Shown here: in pieces, positions 18,872-26,367 of the stretch
Position numbering within the stretch: the stretch's first letter is position 1
How the letters are laid out: the number at the start of each line of letters is the position of its first letter
Source: Flavobacterium pectinovorum
GTDB lineage: Bacteria; Bacteroidota; Bacteroidia; Flavobacteriales; Flavobacteriaceae
NCBI RefSeq assembly: GCF_900142715.1
Contig: NZ_FRBX01000005.1
Coordinates: forward strand, 1 to 64,000
Length of the DNA: 64,000 nucleotides
Direction: 5' to 3'
Program-made: the position numbers and the translations under genes
The notes under the pieces: generated by a model
What the model was told of the DNA's origin: nothing
The model's input: only the letters and a program-made list of their open reading frames with translations
Databases searched by the model: none

Positions 18872-21013
18872 ATGAAAATTAAATTTTACACCGTTAAGAA
18901 TTTTTTATCTTTTATTCTTATCCTGTCTTCCTTAGTTGCCCTTTCTCAGGAAAGGAATAATAGTTCTGTTAAGCCTGGTTTTGCAACAGAGCAATTTCCT
19001 GTTTTTCCTAATTGTGAAAATTTGCAATCAAAAAAATTAGAGAATTGTTTTTATAAAGAAGTTCAGGATTTTGTTTATCATAATTTTCAAATTCCTGAAA
19101 ACTTAAAACAAACAAATTATCAGGGAGAAGTAAAAGTGCTTTTTGAAGTAGATGTTAACGGTGAATTTAAAGTAATCTATGTTAATGCAGAGAACGAAGC
19201 TTTATCAGAAGAAGCTAAGCGTGTTTTTGGTACATTTCCGAAAATTAAACCTTCATCATATAGTGGAAAGCCAACATATTCTAAATATACAATTTCGATT
19301 GCCATTCCTTTAAAAAGTGCCGATCAAATTGAAGCAGAAGCTTTGGCTGCAGCCGAAATTGAAAAACCACTCGAAAAACCAATGACTGAGTTGGATAGTA
19401 TTGTGTATAAAAAATATAATAATCCTGAATTTGAAAGTCATTTAAATATTCCGTTTTCACATAGTTATTATGCGCAGTTTGATGGCGCAATGAATCAGGT
19501 TGGAAGTAACAACCATACTGCTTCAAAACCTTATACTTATGCTGAAGTTTCAAAATATTATAATTTAAAAGCCGTAAATGAATCACTTCAAAAAAATGTT
19601 TCGACCTGGTTGGGAAGAAAGTTTTGGAATCAAAATTTAGTTCAGATTCAGGGTGAAGATTATTGGATAGCACTAAATCCTATTCTTGATTTGCAAATGG
19701 GTAAAGCTTCAGATCTTGATGCTTCTTATACTTTTGTAAATACACGTGCTTTAAATTTTAGAGGAGGTTTAGGAAAACAAATTAATTTTACAACAACTGT
19801 TTTTGAAAGCCAAGGCCGATTTGCGGGTTATTATAATGATTATGCAGAAAGCTTAAAGCCTTCAGGTGGAAATCCTGCTATTATTCCCGGAATGGGCATT
19901 GGGAAAAGATTTAAAAGTGATGCTTACGATTTTCCTTTAGCAGAAGCCAATATTACTTTTGCGCCAAGTAAAATTTTTGATTTTCAGTTAGGTTATGGAA
20001 GAAATTTTATTGGAGACGGATATCGTTCGTTGCTTGAAAGTGATGGAGCGAGCCCTTATCCGTATTTTAAAATCAATACCACTTTCTGGAAAATAAAATA
20101 CACCAATACTTATATGTGGCTTAAAGATGTGCGCCCAGATGTTACTGTAGAAAAAACCTATGCGTCTAAGTATATGGCGAATCATTATTTAAGCTGGAAC
20201 GTTTCGAATAAACTGAATTTTGGTTTCTTTGAATCGGTAGTTTGGACAGATACAAATAATAGAGGATTTGATGTAAATTTTGTAAACCCTATTATATTTT
20301 ATCGTTCTGTTGAGTTTGCATCTTCTTCAAGAAGTGGAAATGCGCTTTTAGGGATGACTGCTAAATACAAGTGGAATAACGATGTTAATTTTTACGCTCA
20401 GTTTTTATTAGATGAATTTTCAGTTTCTGATATGGGAGCCGGAGAGCAGAGCTGGAAAAATAAATTCGGATATCAGCTTGGGGCTAAATATTTTAATGCT
20501 TTTAAAGTTAAAGATTTATTGTTACAGCTTGAGTATAATCATGTGCGTCCTTACGTTTACGAGCATAGCGCAGTTATTACAAACTATGGTCATAATAATC
20601 AAAGTATCGGGCATCAATGGGGAGGTAATTTTGAAGAATTAGTAGCAATTGGCCGTTATCATAAAGGACGTATTTTTGGAGATGCTAAATTTACAATGGG
20701 AACACGAGGTTTAGATTTTGATACTGCGGGGAACAGCTTTAATTATGGTGGAAATATTTATAAGAGTTATGATGAAAAGCGTCCATATGATACTGGCGTT
20801 AAAGTAGGACAAGGTAACAAAACAAGTATTTTTATTGCTGACATTCAAGGAGGATACTTAATAAATCCGATGACTAATTTAAAATTATTTGGAAGTTTTA
20901 TTTATAGGAACTTTGATCCAACACAAGAAACAGCAACCACTTTTAAACAAAGTACAACATGGTTTACCATCGGATTACGTTCTGATGTCTTTAATTGGTA
21001 TTTTGATTACTAG
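18872..21013 (+). CDS. remB: RemB-like gliding protein: TonB C-terminal-like domain plus outer-membrane barrel
   Basis: 713 residues. A signal peptide (about 1-26) is followed by a TonB C-terminal-like domain (about 45-150; YQGEVKVLFEVDVNGEFKVI). The remaining 550 residues form a strand-rich, aromatic region (for example YGRNFIGDGYRSLLESDG, RNFDPTQETATTFKQ) matching the Wzi/capsule-assembly-like barrel fold. In Flavobacterium johnsoniae a protein of this type, encoded a few genes after sprA and next to deoC, is called RemB and is linked to gliding; the symbol rests on that remembered neighbourhood and architecture, not on a search. It is translationally coupled to deoC. Confidence 0.75.
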   Translation: MKIKFYTVKNFLSFILILSSLVALSQERNNSSVKPGFATEQFPVFPNCENLQSKKLENCFYKEVQDFVYHNFQIPENLKQTNYQGEVKVLFEVDVNGEFKVIYVNAENEALSEEAKRVFGTFPKIKPSSYSGKPTYSKYTISIAIPLKSADQIEAEALAAAEIEKPLEKPMTELDSIVYKKYNNPEFESHLNIPFSHSYYAQFDGAMNQVGSNNHTASKPYTYAEVSKYYNLKAVNESLQKNVSTWLGRKFWNQNLVQIQGEDYWIALNPILDLQMGKASDLDASYTFVNTRALNFRGGLGKQINFTTTVFESQGRFAGYYNDYAESLKPSGGNPAIIPGMGIGKRFKSDAYDFPLAEANITFAPSKIFDFQLGYGRNFIGDGYRSLLESDGASPYPYFKINTTFWKIKYTNTYMWLKDVRPDVTVEKTYASKYMANHYLSWNVSNKLNFGFFESVVWTDTNNRGFDVNFVNPIIFYRSVEFASSSRSGNALLGMTAKYKWNNDVNFYAQFLLDEFSVSDMGAGEQSWKNKFGYQLGAKYFNAFKVKDLLLQLEYNHVRPYVYEHSAVITNYGHNNQSIGHQWGGNFEELVAIGRYHKGRIFGDAKFTMGTRGLDFDTAGNSFNYGGNIYKSYDEKRPYDTGVKVGQGNKTSIFIADIQGGYLINPMTNLKLFGSFIYRNFDPTQETATTFKQSTTWFTIGLRSDVFNWYFDY

Positions 21014-21126
21014 CATTTAATAAGATTTTTCGAAATAATAGTGTTAAAAATGTACAAGTCCTTATTTTGTAAAGGTTTTATTGAAAAAATCTAATTTTAT
21101 AGTTCAGGATTCTACAATCTAATTTG

Positions 21127-21134
21127 TACATTTG
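21127..21134 (+). promoter_or_regulatory. -7 box for the oxidase biogenesis genes
   Basis: TACATTTG matches TAnnTTTG and lies 32 bases before the TTG start of the heme O synthase gene. Confidence 0.7.
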
Positions 21135-21166
21135 CACCACTCAAAAAATATACAAACAATTAAGGT

Positions 21167-22069
21167 TTGAACGCTACAAAAAATACAATTTCATTAAAAT
21201 CGATATTTCTGGATTTCAAAGAGATCACTAAGGCTGGTTTAGCTATTAGTGTTTTGTTTTCTTCAATTGCGGGATATTTATTAGGGGTAAATGATAAACA
21301 CCCTTTTCAATGGAGTGTTTTGCTGGTTTTGTCTATTGGCGGATATTGCATGGTTGGAGCTTCAAATGCTTTTAATCAGGTAATAGAAAAAGATATCGAT
21401 TCATTAATGGATCGAACAAAAAATCGTCCGGTTCCTTCGGGGCGTATGTCTCCAACAATGGCTTTGGTTGTGGCAAGTTTGCTTACAATTATTGGTATCG
21501 CTTTGCTTTATACCATTAATGCAAAGTCGGCAATGTTTGCAGCAATTTCAATATTTTTATATACAAGTATTTATACACCTTTAAAAACAGTAACTTCGTT
21601 ATCGGTTTTTGTGGGCGCATTTCCGGGTGCAATTCCGTTTATGTTAGGATGGGTTGCGGCTACAGGAGATTTTGGAATAGAAGCCGGGACTTTGTTTTTA
21701 ATTCAGTTTTTTTGGCAATTCCCTCATTTTTGGGCAATTGGCTGGTTTTTATATGAAGATTATGAAAAGGCAGGAATCTTTATGCTTCCAACAGGTAAAA
21801 AAGATAAAGGGACCGCGTTGCAGATTATTTTATACACAATTTGGTTAATAATAGCGTCATTATTGCCGGTTTTAGGATATACAGGACAATTGTTTATAAC
21901 GCCAATTGCGGCAGTTTTAGTTTTTTTATTGGGATTGTGGATGTTATTTTATGCAATACGATTATATCAATTGCGAACTGCAAAAGCCGCGAGAACATTA
22001 ATGCTGGTAAGCGTTTCGTATATTTCGTTGCTGCAAATTGTGTTTATAGTAGATAAATTTTTAAGATAG
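21167..22069 (+). CDS. ctaB: Protoheme IX farnesyltransferase (heme O synthase)
   Basis: 300 residues with about nine membrane segments. The UbiA-family prenyltransferase signature is present: NQVIEKDIDSLMDRTKNRP (the aspartate-rich NxxxD/DxxxD site), then YTSIYTPLKT and GWFLYEDYEKAGIFML. It adds a farnesyl group to heme B to give heme O for heme-copper oxidases. The start is a TTG at 21167; no ATG is nearby upstream, and the promoter spacing fits. It leads an apparent oxidase operon: the next gene starts two bases after its stop. Confidence 0.95.
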   Translation: MNATKNTISLKSIFLDFKEITKAGLAISVLFSSIAGYLLGVNDKHPFQWSVLLVLSIGGYCMVGASNAFNQVIEKDIDSLMDRTKNRPVPSGRMSPTMALVVASLLTIIGIALLYTINAKSAMFAAISIFLYTSIYTPLKTVTSLSVFVGAFPGAIPFMLGWVAATGDFGIEAGTLFLIQFFWQFPHFWAIGWFLYEDYEKAGIFMLPTGKKDKGTALQIILYTIWLIIASLLPVLGYTGQLFITPIAAVLVFLLGLWMLFYAIRLYQLRTAKAARTLMLVSVSYISLLQIVFIVDKFLR

Positions 22070-22071
22070 TT

Positions 22072-22659
22072 ATGGAAATGACAATGACAACAAGCGAAGA
22101 ACAGGTACAAAAATCAAAATCGGCAAAACTGATTTTGTTATTTGCAATGGTAAGTATGACCATGATGTTCGCCGGACTTACAAGTGCATTTGTAGTAAGT
22201 AAATCAAGAGCAGATTGGTTGAAGAATTTTGAATTACCAATCGCATTTTATTATAGCACAGCTGTAATTTTGGGTTGTAGTGTTACTTTTTATTTGGCAA
22301 AAAAAGCTATTCAGAAAGATAACAGAAGTGCAACAACAGCTTTTCTTTTAGGGACATTAGCGTTGGGGATTTTATTTGTGGTTTTGCAATTTGCAGGTTT
22401 TGGACAAATTGTAGAAAGCGGATATTATTTTACAGGAGAAGGTAGCTCAATTACTACAACTTTTCTTTATGTTGTAACGGTGACGCACTTATTACACTTG
22501 GCTGGAGGATTAATTTCACTTTTAATTATAATTTATAATCATTTTAAACAAAAATACAATTCGACTCAAACTCTTGGTATAGAACTAGGTGCGATGTATT
22601 GGCACTTTTTGGATTTATTATGGGTATATTTATTTTTATTTTTATATTTCTTTAAATAA
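22072..22659 (+). CDS. Heme-copper oxidase subunit III-like protein (short form)
   Basis: 195 residues with five hydrophobic segments. Its ends match the subunit III family: VVTVTHLLHLAGGLISL and LGAMYWHFLDLLWVYLFLFL. Subunit III is a non-catalytic subunit that stabilises cytochrome c oxidase in the inner membrane. A second, longer subunit III gene follows 42 bases later with its own -7 box. Paired short and long subunit III genes between ctaB and subunit IV are a common Flavobacteriia arrangement. Confidence 0.92.
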   Translation: MEMTMTTSEEQVQKSKSAKLILLFAMVSMTMMFAGLTSAFVVSKSRADWLKNFELPIAFYYSTAVILGCSVTFYLAKKAIQKDNRSATTAFLLGTLALGILFVVLQFAGFGQIVESGYYFTGEGSSITTTFLYVVTVTHLLHLAGGLISLLIIIYNHFKQKYNSTQTLGIELGAMYWHFLDLLWVYLFLFLYFFK

Positions 22660-22669
22660 GAAAAAAACG

Positions 22670-22677
22670 TAAATTTG
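22670..22677 (+). promoter_or_regulatory. -7 box before the long subunit III gene
   Basis: TAAATTTG matches TAnnTTTG and lies 24 bases before the ATG at 22702. It suggests an internal promoter. Confidence 0.55.
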
Positions 22678-22701
22678 GGAACTTTTTAACGAATATCTTT
22701 T

Positions 22702-23685
22702 ATGGAAGCGACAGTTACTACTGCAAATAACGACGAAAAAACTTGGGGAGGCGGAGATATCCAGCCATTAGGAGCAAGTTATGGTAAAATGATGATGTGG
22801 TTTTTTATCGTATCAGATGCCCTTACATTCTCTGGATTCCTTGCTGCTTATGGTTTTTCTAGATTCAAATTTATTGAAACCTGGCCTTTGGCTGATGAAG
22901 TGTTTACTCACTTCCCATTTATGCATGGCGTTTCGGCTCCTATGTATTATGTAGCCTTAATGACTTTTATTTTGATTTTCTCATCTGTAACAATGGTTTT
23001 AGCTGTTGATGCAGGTCATCACTTGAAAAAGTCAAAAGTTGCTGTATATATGTTCTTAACTATTATTGGAGGTTTAATTTTCGTTGGTTCTCAAGCATGG
23101 GAATGGAAAAACTTCATTAAAGGAGAATATGGTGCGGTTGAAACTGCAGGTGGTAGTTTATTGCAATTCGTTGATAAAGATGGTAAAAGAGTAGCTCTTG
23201 AAGAGTTTGCTGTAAAATTACCGGAGCAAAGAGAAGCTTTAACAAGAAGCAAAGAAAAATGGTTTATGGAAGATGCTGAAACGCAGCCAACATATTCTGT
23301 AGCTGAAATTCAGGCCGGTTTTAAAGCACATCCTGATTTATTGATAAGAACAGAAACGCTTACAGCAGCAAAGAAAAAAACAGTTTTAACAAGAGCAGAA
23401 TCTGAGTCTCGTTTAAATACTGCAAAATACGTTGTAGAAGGTGCAAACTTAACTAGAAACGAATACGGAAGTAAATTGTTTGCTGATTTCTTCTTCTTCA
23501 TTACAGGATTCCACGGATTCCACGTATTTTCCGGAGTTATCATTAATATCATTATTTTCTTTAATGTGTTATTAGGTACTTACGAGAAAAGAAGAAGCTA
23601 CGAAATGGTAGAGAAAGTTGGTTTATACTGGCACTTTGTCGATTTAGTTTGGGTATTTGTATTTACAGTTTTCTACTTAGTTTAA
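22702..23685 (+). CDS. Cytochrome c oxidase subunit III with large internal insertion
   Basis: 327 residues. Membrane segments and family motifs flank an unusual hydrophilic block: the N-terminal part has MMMWFFIVSDALTFSGFLAAYGF and the C-terminal part FFFITGFHGFHVFSGV and YWHFVDLVWVFVFTVFY. Between about residues 140 and 255 lies a charged segment absent from classical subunit III. It follows a membrane helix ending SQAWEWKNFI and should form a domain outside the membrane. Its role is unknown. The gene is followed by subunit IV after 17 bases. Confidence 0.93.
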   Translation: MEATVTTANNDEKTWGGGDIQPLGASYGKMMMWFFIVSDALTFSGFLAAYGFSRFKFIETWPLADEVFTHFPFMHGVSAPMYYVALMTFILIFSSVTMVLAVDAGHHLKKSKVAVYMFLTIIGGLIFVGSQAWEWKNFIKGEYGAVETAGGSLLQFVDKDGKRVALEEFAVKLPEQREALTRSKEKWFMEDAETQPTYSVAEIQAGFKAHPDLLIRTETLTAAKKKTVLTRAESESRLNTAKYVVEGANLTRNEYGSKLFADFFFFITGFHGFHVFSGVIINIIIFFNVLLGTYEKRRSYEMVEKVGLYWHFVDLVWVFVFTVFYLV

Positions 23686-23702
23686 TTTTAGATTTTATCA
23701 TT

Positions 23703-24053
23703 ATGTCACACGAGCACGTATCAAATACAAAAAGAATCTGGTTTGTTTTCGGACTATTATCAGTAGTAACTACAGTAGAAGTTATCCTTGGTATTTTAAA
23801 ACCAGCATCATTAGAATTTAATCATTTTATTGGTTTGAATTTGTTAAACTGGATTTTCTATATCCTGACAATCTTCAAAGCATATTATATAGTATGGGCA
23901 TTTATGCACATGGAAGGTGAGAAAAGCAGCCTTAGATGGTCTGTTGTTTCTCCAGTTATATTCCTAGTTTTATATTTATTGTTTATTCTGTTAACAGAAG
24001 GACATTATATTTATGGGGTTTTTAAAGATTCTACTATTAAATGGAATTTTTAA
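23703..24053 (+). CDS. Cytochrome c oxidase subunit IV family protein
   Basis: 116 residues from ATG 23703 (MSHEHVSNTKRIWFVFG), with three hydrophobic segments and a conserved YYIVWAFMHMEGEKSSLRW stretch. An in-frame start at 23649 would overlap the previous gene and is less likely. The family is a small membrane subunit or assembly factor of bacterial heme-copper oxidases. It is the last gene of the oxidase subunit block and is closed by a terminator. Confidence 0.9.
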   Translation: MSHEHVSNTKRIWFVFGLLSVVTTVEVILGILKPASLEFNHFIGLNLLNWIFYILTIFKAYYIVWAFMHMEGEKSSLRWSVVSPVIFLVLYLLFILLTEGHYIYGVFKDSTIKWNF

Positions 24054-24075
24054 CATGATATTAATTCGAAAAGAG

Positions 24076-24098
24076 TCCCGATAACATCGGGATTTTTT
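24076..24098 (+). terminator. Terminator after subunit IV
   Basis: A 7-bp stem TCCCGAT/ATCGGGA with a 3-base loop (24076-24082, 24086-24092) is followed by a T run. Confidence 0.9.
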
Positions 24099-24106
24099 TA
24101 TTTTTG
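24099..24106 (+). promoter_or_regulatory. -7 box for the SCO-DUF420 genes
   Basis: TATTTTTG matches TAnnTTTG and lies 25 bases before the ATG at 24132, just after the preceding terminator. Confidence 0.6.
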
Positions 24107-24131
24107 TATCTCAATAACTTCCATTAATACA

Positions 24132-24797
24132 ATGAAAAAAAATATAGTTCTCTTTGTACTTTTTGTTCTGCCAATTGTTGCCTATTTGTTTTTTGCTTCC
24201 GGGGTTAATAGTTTTTCTAAACTGCCTACAATAACTCCAAAGATTGCAGATTTTGGTGATTGGAAATCTTTAAATGGAAAAAAAGTTTCACTTGATAAAA
24301 AGATAACAGTTTTAGGTTTTTCAGGTTCAGAAATTTTAAATAATCGTGGTAACTATTTCAACTTAAACGAAAAAATATACAAACGTTACAATGGTTTTGA
24401 AGATCTTCAGTTTGTAATACTTTGCCCTGTCGGAACAGAAGAACAAGCCCAAAAAGTTTTAGATGCATTAAAACCTTTTACAGATGTCAAAGGCTGGAAT
24501 TTTGTTTTTGCTTCTCCGGAAGAAATCAAAACATTCTACAATCAGTTACATTTAAAAGGAAAGCTGGATGCTAATTTAGGGACTTCAAATGTTTATATAG
24601 TTGATAAGGAAAGAAACTTAAGAGGCAGAAAAGGAGCAAATAAAGAGAATAAAGACAGTACAGATGAGTATAAGGAAGGATATGATACTTTTCATCCATC
24701 TGAATTAAGTAATGAAATGCTTGATGATTTTAAAATCATTTTATACGAATATCGTGCTGCTCTAAAAAAGAATCATAATGCCACTAAACAACTTTAA
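24132..24797 (+). CDS. Membrane-anchored thioredoxin-fold-like protein lacking cysteines of SCO
   Basis: 221 residues with one N-terminal membrane anchor (about 5-25). The body looks like a thioredoxin/SCO fold: a strand ITVLGFSGSEI, a helix-rich section, LQFVILCPVGTEE, and NVYIVDKERNLRGRKG, which matches the end of SCO proteins. The CxxxC copper site is absent. The next gene is a true SCO protein 12 bases away. I infer a divergent SCO paralogue or assembly partner in cytochrome oxidase maturation, facing the periplasm. The family is usually left as a 'membrane or secreted protein'. Confidence 0.7.
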   Translation: MKKNIVLFVLFVLPIVAYLFFASGVNSFSKLPTITPKIADFGDWKSLNGKKVSLDKKITVLGFSGSEILNNRGNYFNLNEKIYKRYNGFEDLQFVILCPVGTEEQAQKVLDALKPFTDVKGWNFVFASPEEIKTFYNQLHLKGKLDANLGTSNVYIVDKERNLRGRKGANKENKDSTDEYKEGYDTFHPSELSNEMLDDFKIILYEYRAALKKNHNATKQL

Positions 24798-24809
24798 ATA
24801 GCAATTATA

Positions 24810-25499
24810 ATGTTTAAAAATAAATCATATATCGGAATTTCATTTATCATTTTAATTTTCGGAATTTATGCTGTCCCAAAAATTGTTGACAGAATAAAAA
24901 ACGGTGAAGTTGTAAAAGGAAACCGATTGGATAATGTAGGTTTGAAAACAGATAAATCTGATGCAAAATTGTTAACGATTGGTCCGGCTCCAAAATTTGA
25001 ATTAACGAATCAGGATAACGTTAAAGTTTCAAATGAAACCTATAAAGGAAAAGTTTATGTATTGGAGTTTTTCTTTACTACATGTCCTTCTATTTGTCCA
25101 AAAATGAATTTGAGCATGTTGGAAATCGAAAAGACTTTTTTTGGAAACCCTAATTTCGGAATTGTTTCTATTACAATTGACCCTAATCATGATACACCGC
25201 AAGTTTTAAAAGACCATGCTAAATTATTAGGTGTTAAATCTTCAAACTGGAATTTCCTGACAGGTGATAAAGCGGTCATTATGGATTTGTCTAACAAAGG
25301 TTTTAATTTATATGCCGGTGAAAACGCTAAAGTAAATGGTGGTTTTGAACATTCCGGACTTTTTGCTTTAATTGATAAAGATGGAAATATTCGTTGCCGT
25401 AAGGATGATTTTGGGAATCCAATTTTATATTATGATGGATTAGATAAAAAAGGGGTTAGAGACATTCAACAAGACATTAAAATATTATTAGAAGAATAG
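24810..25499 (+). CDS. SCO1/SenC family copper chaperone for cytochrome oxidase
   Basis: 229 residues with an N-terminal membrane anchor and a periplasmic thioredoxin-like domain. The copper-binding motif is intact: TCPSICPKMN (Cys92 and Cys96) and a later histidine in GGFEHSGLF. SCO proteins deliver copper to the CuA site of subunit II or reduce its cysteines. Position between oxidase subunit genes and DUF420 fits this role. It starts 12 bases after the cysteine-less paralogue and ends two bases before the DUF420 gene. Confidence 0.94.
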   Translation: MFKNKSYIGISFIILIFGIYAVPKIVDRIKNGEVVKGNRLDNVGLKTDKSDAKLLTIGPAPKFELTNQDNVKVSNETYKGKVYVLEFFFTTCPSICPKMNLSMLEIEKTFFGNPNFGIVSITIDPNHDTPQVLKDHAKLLGVKSSNWNFLTGDKAVIMDLSNKGFNLYAGENAKVNGGFEHSGLFALIDKDGNIRCRKDDFGNPILYYDGLDKKGVRDIQQDIKILLEE

Positions 25500-25501
25500 A
25501 A

Positions 25502-26041
25502 ATGGAAGATTATTCATTAGAAAAAAAATTCAGCAAGTTTATTGTTGCGGTTTCAATTATAATTCCGGTAGTGGTAGCTATCTTATTTGGAGTAAAATTA
25601 AAAGATTTTGGTTTTAATGTTGAACCGTTATCCTTTTTACCTCCAATTTATGCTACAACGAATGGTATTACTGCTATCGTTTTGGTTTGGGCAGTAATCG
25701 CAATTAAAAATGGAAAACGTAAACTTCATGAACGGTTAATGACTTTTGCTATTTCGTTATCAGTTGCTTTCCTGGTTATGTATGTAGCTTACCATATGAC
25801 CTCTGATTCTACCAAATTTGGTGGAGAAGGAATTATTAGATATGTATATTTCTTTATTTTAGTAACTCACATTTTATTATCTATTGCAATTATTCCCTTG
25901 GTGTTAATAACGTATGTAAGAGCACTTGCAGAAAATTTTGACAGACATAGAAAAATAGCAAAAATCACTTTCCCGCTTTGGTTATATGTTGCAGTTACAG
26001 GCGTAGTGGTTTATTTAATGATTTCTCCTTATTATGTATAA
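25502..26041 (+). CDS. DUF420 family membrane protein
   Basis: 179 residues with five hydrophobic segments. The family features are a histidine early in one helix (KLHERLMTFAI), YVAYHMTSDSTKF and VTHILLSIAIIPLVL. DUF420 proteins (YozB-like) occur beside oxidase assembly genes and are suspected to bind heme or copper; the biochemical role is not established. It starts two bases after the SCO gene and overlaps the next gene by 8 bases. Confidence 0.88.
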   Translation: MEDYSLEKKFSKFIVAVSIIIPVVVAILFGVKLKDFGFNVEPLSFLPPIYATTNGITAIVLVWAVIAIKNGKRKLHERLMTFAISLSVAFLVMYVAYHMTSDSTKFGGEGIIRYVYFFILVTHILLSIAIIPLVLITYVRALAENFDRHRKIAKITFPLWLYVAVTGVVVYLMISPYYV

Positions 26042-26327
26042 AATAGAAAATAGAATAAAGAATAAAGAAAATAGAGTGGAAGGCAAATTTAAAAGTTCTC
26101 TTTTATCAAAATGCCTCTATGTTCTATTCTCTATTTTCTTTTCTCTGAGTGCAAACGCTCAATGTGCGATGTGTCGTGCTGCGCTTGCAGGAGATTCAAA
26201 TGTTAAAAAAGCAGAAGCTGTAAATGATGGAATCGTTTACTTAATGGTGATTCCGTATTTATTGGTTGCAGTTATTGGATATCTGATTTACAGAATGTAT
26301 CAATCTAAAAAGAAAAAAGCAGTATAA
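26034..26327 (+). CDS. Small secreted membrane protein with CxxC after the signal sequence
   Basis: 97 residues. A charged N-terminus of about 20 residues (KIENRIKNKENR) leads into a hydrophobic signal (LYVLFSIFFSLSANA), then QCAMCRAALAGD with a CxxC pair, a short linker and one C-terminal membrane helix before a lysine-rich tail. The mature part looks periplasmic with redox or metal potential. Most of the N-terminal coding sequence is an imperfect palindrome (see repeat at 26045-26146), so the N-terminal extension may be acquired. It overlaps DUF420 by 8 bases. No known family function. Confidence 0.7.
   Translation: MYKIENRIKNKENRVEGKFKSSLLSKCLYVLFSIFFSLSANAQCAMCRAALAGDSNVKKAEAVNDGIVYLMVIPYLLVAVIGYLIYRMYQSKKKKAV
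26045..26146. repeat. Imperfect palindromic element inside a coding sequence
   Basis: The arms 26045-26076 and 26115-26146 (32 bases each, 24 matching when inverted) are built of AGAATAAAG/AGAAAATAGA-like runs. They cover the N-terminal coding part of the 97-residue gene. Low-complexity arms around a short spacer resemble dispersed REP-like elements of Flavobacteriia. Confidence 0.6.
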
Positions 26328-26345
26328 ATTTTATACTGCTTTTTT
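26313..26345. terminator. Bidirectional terminator between convergent genes
   Basis: A long A-stem-T hairpin (arms 26313-26328 and 26330-26345, core GCAGTATAAA) covers the stop codon of the small membrane protein gene. It can stop transcription from both sides; the DUF4403 gene ends at 26368 on the other strand. Confidence 0.8.
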
Positions 26346-26367
26346 CTTTTTAGATTATTTGATATTT

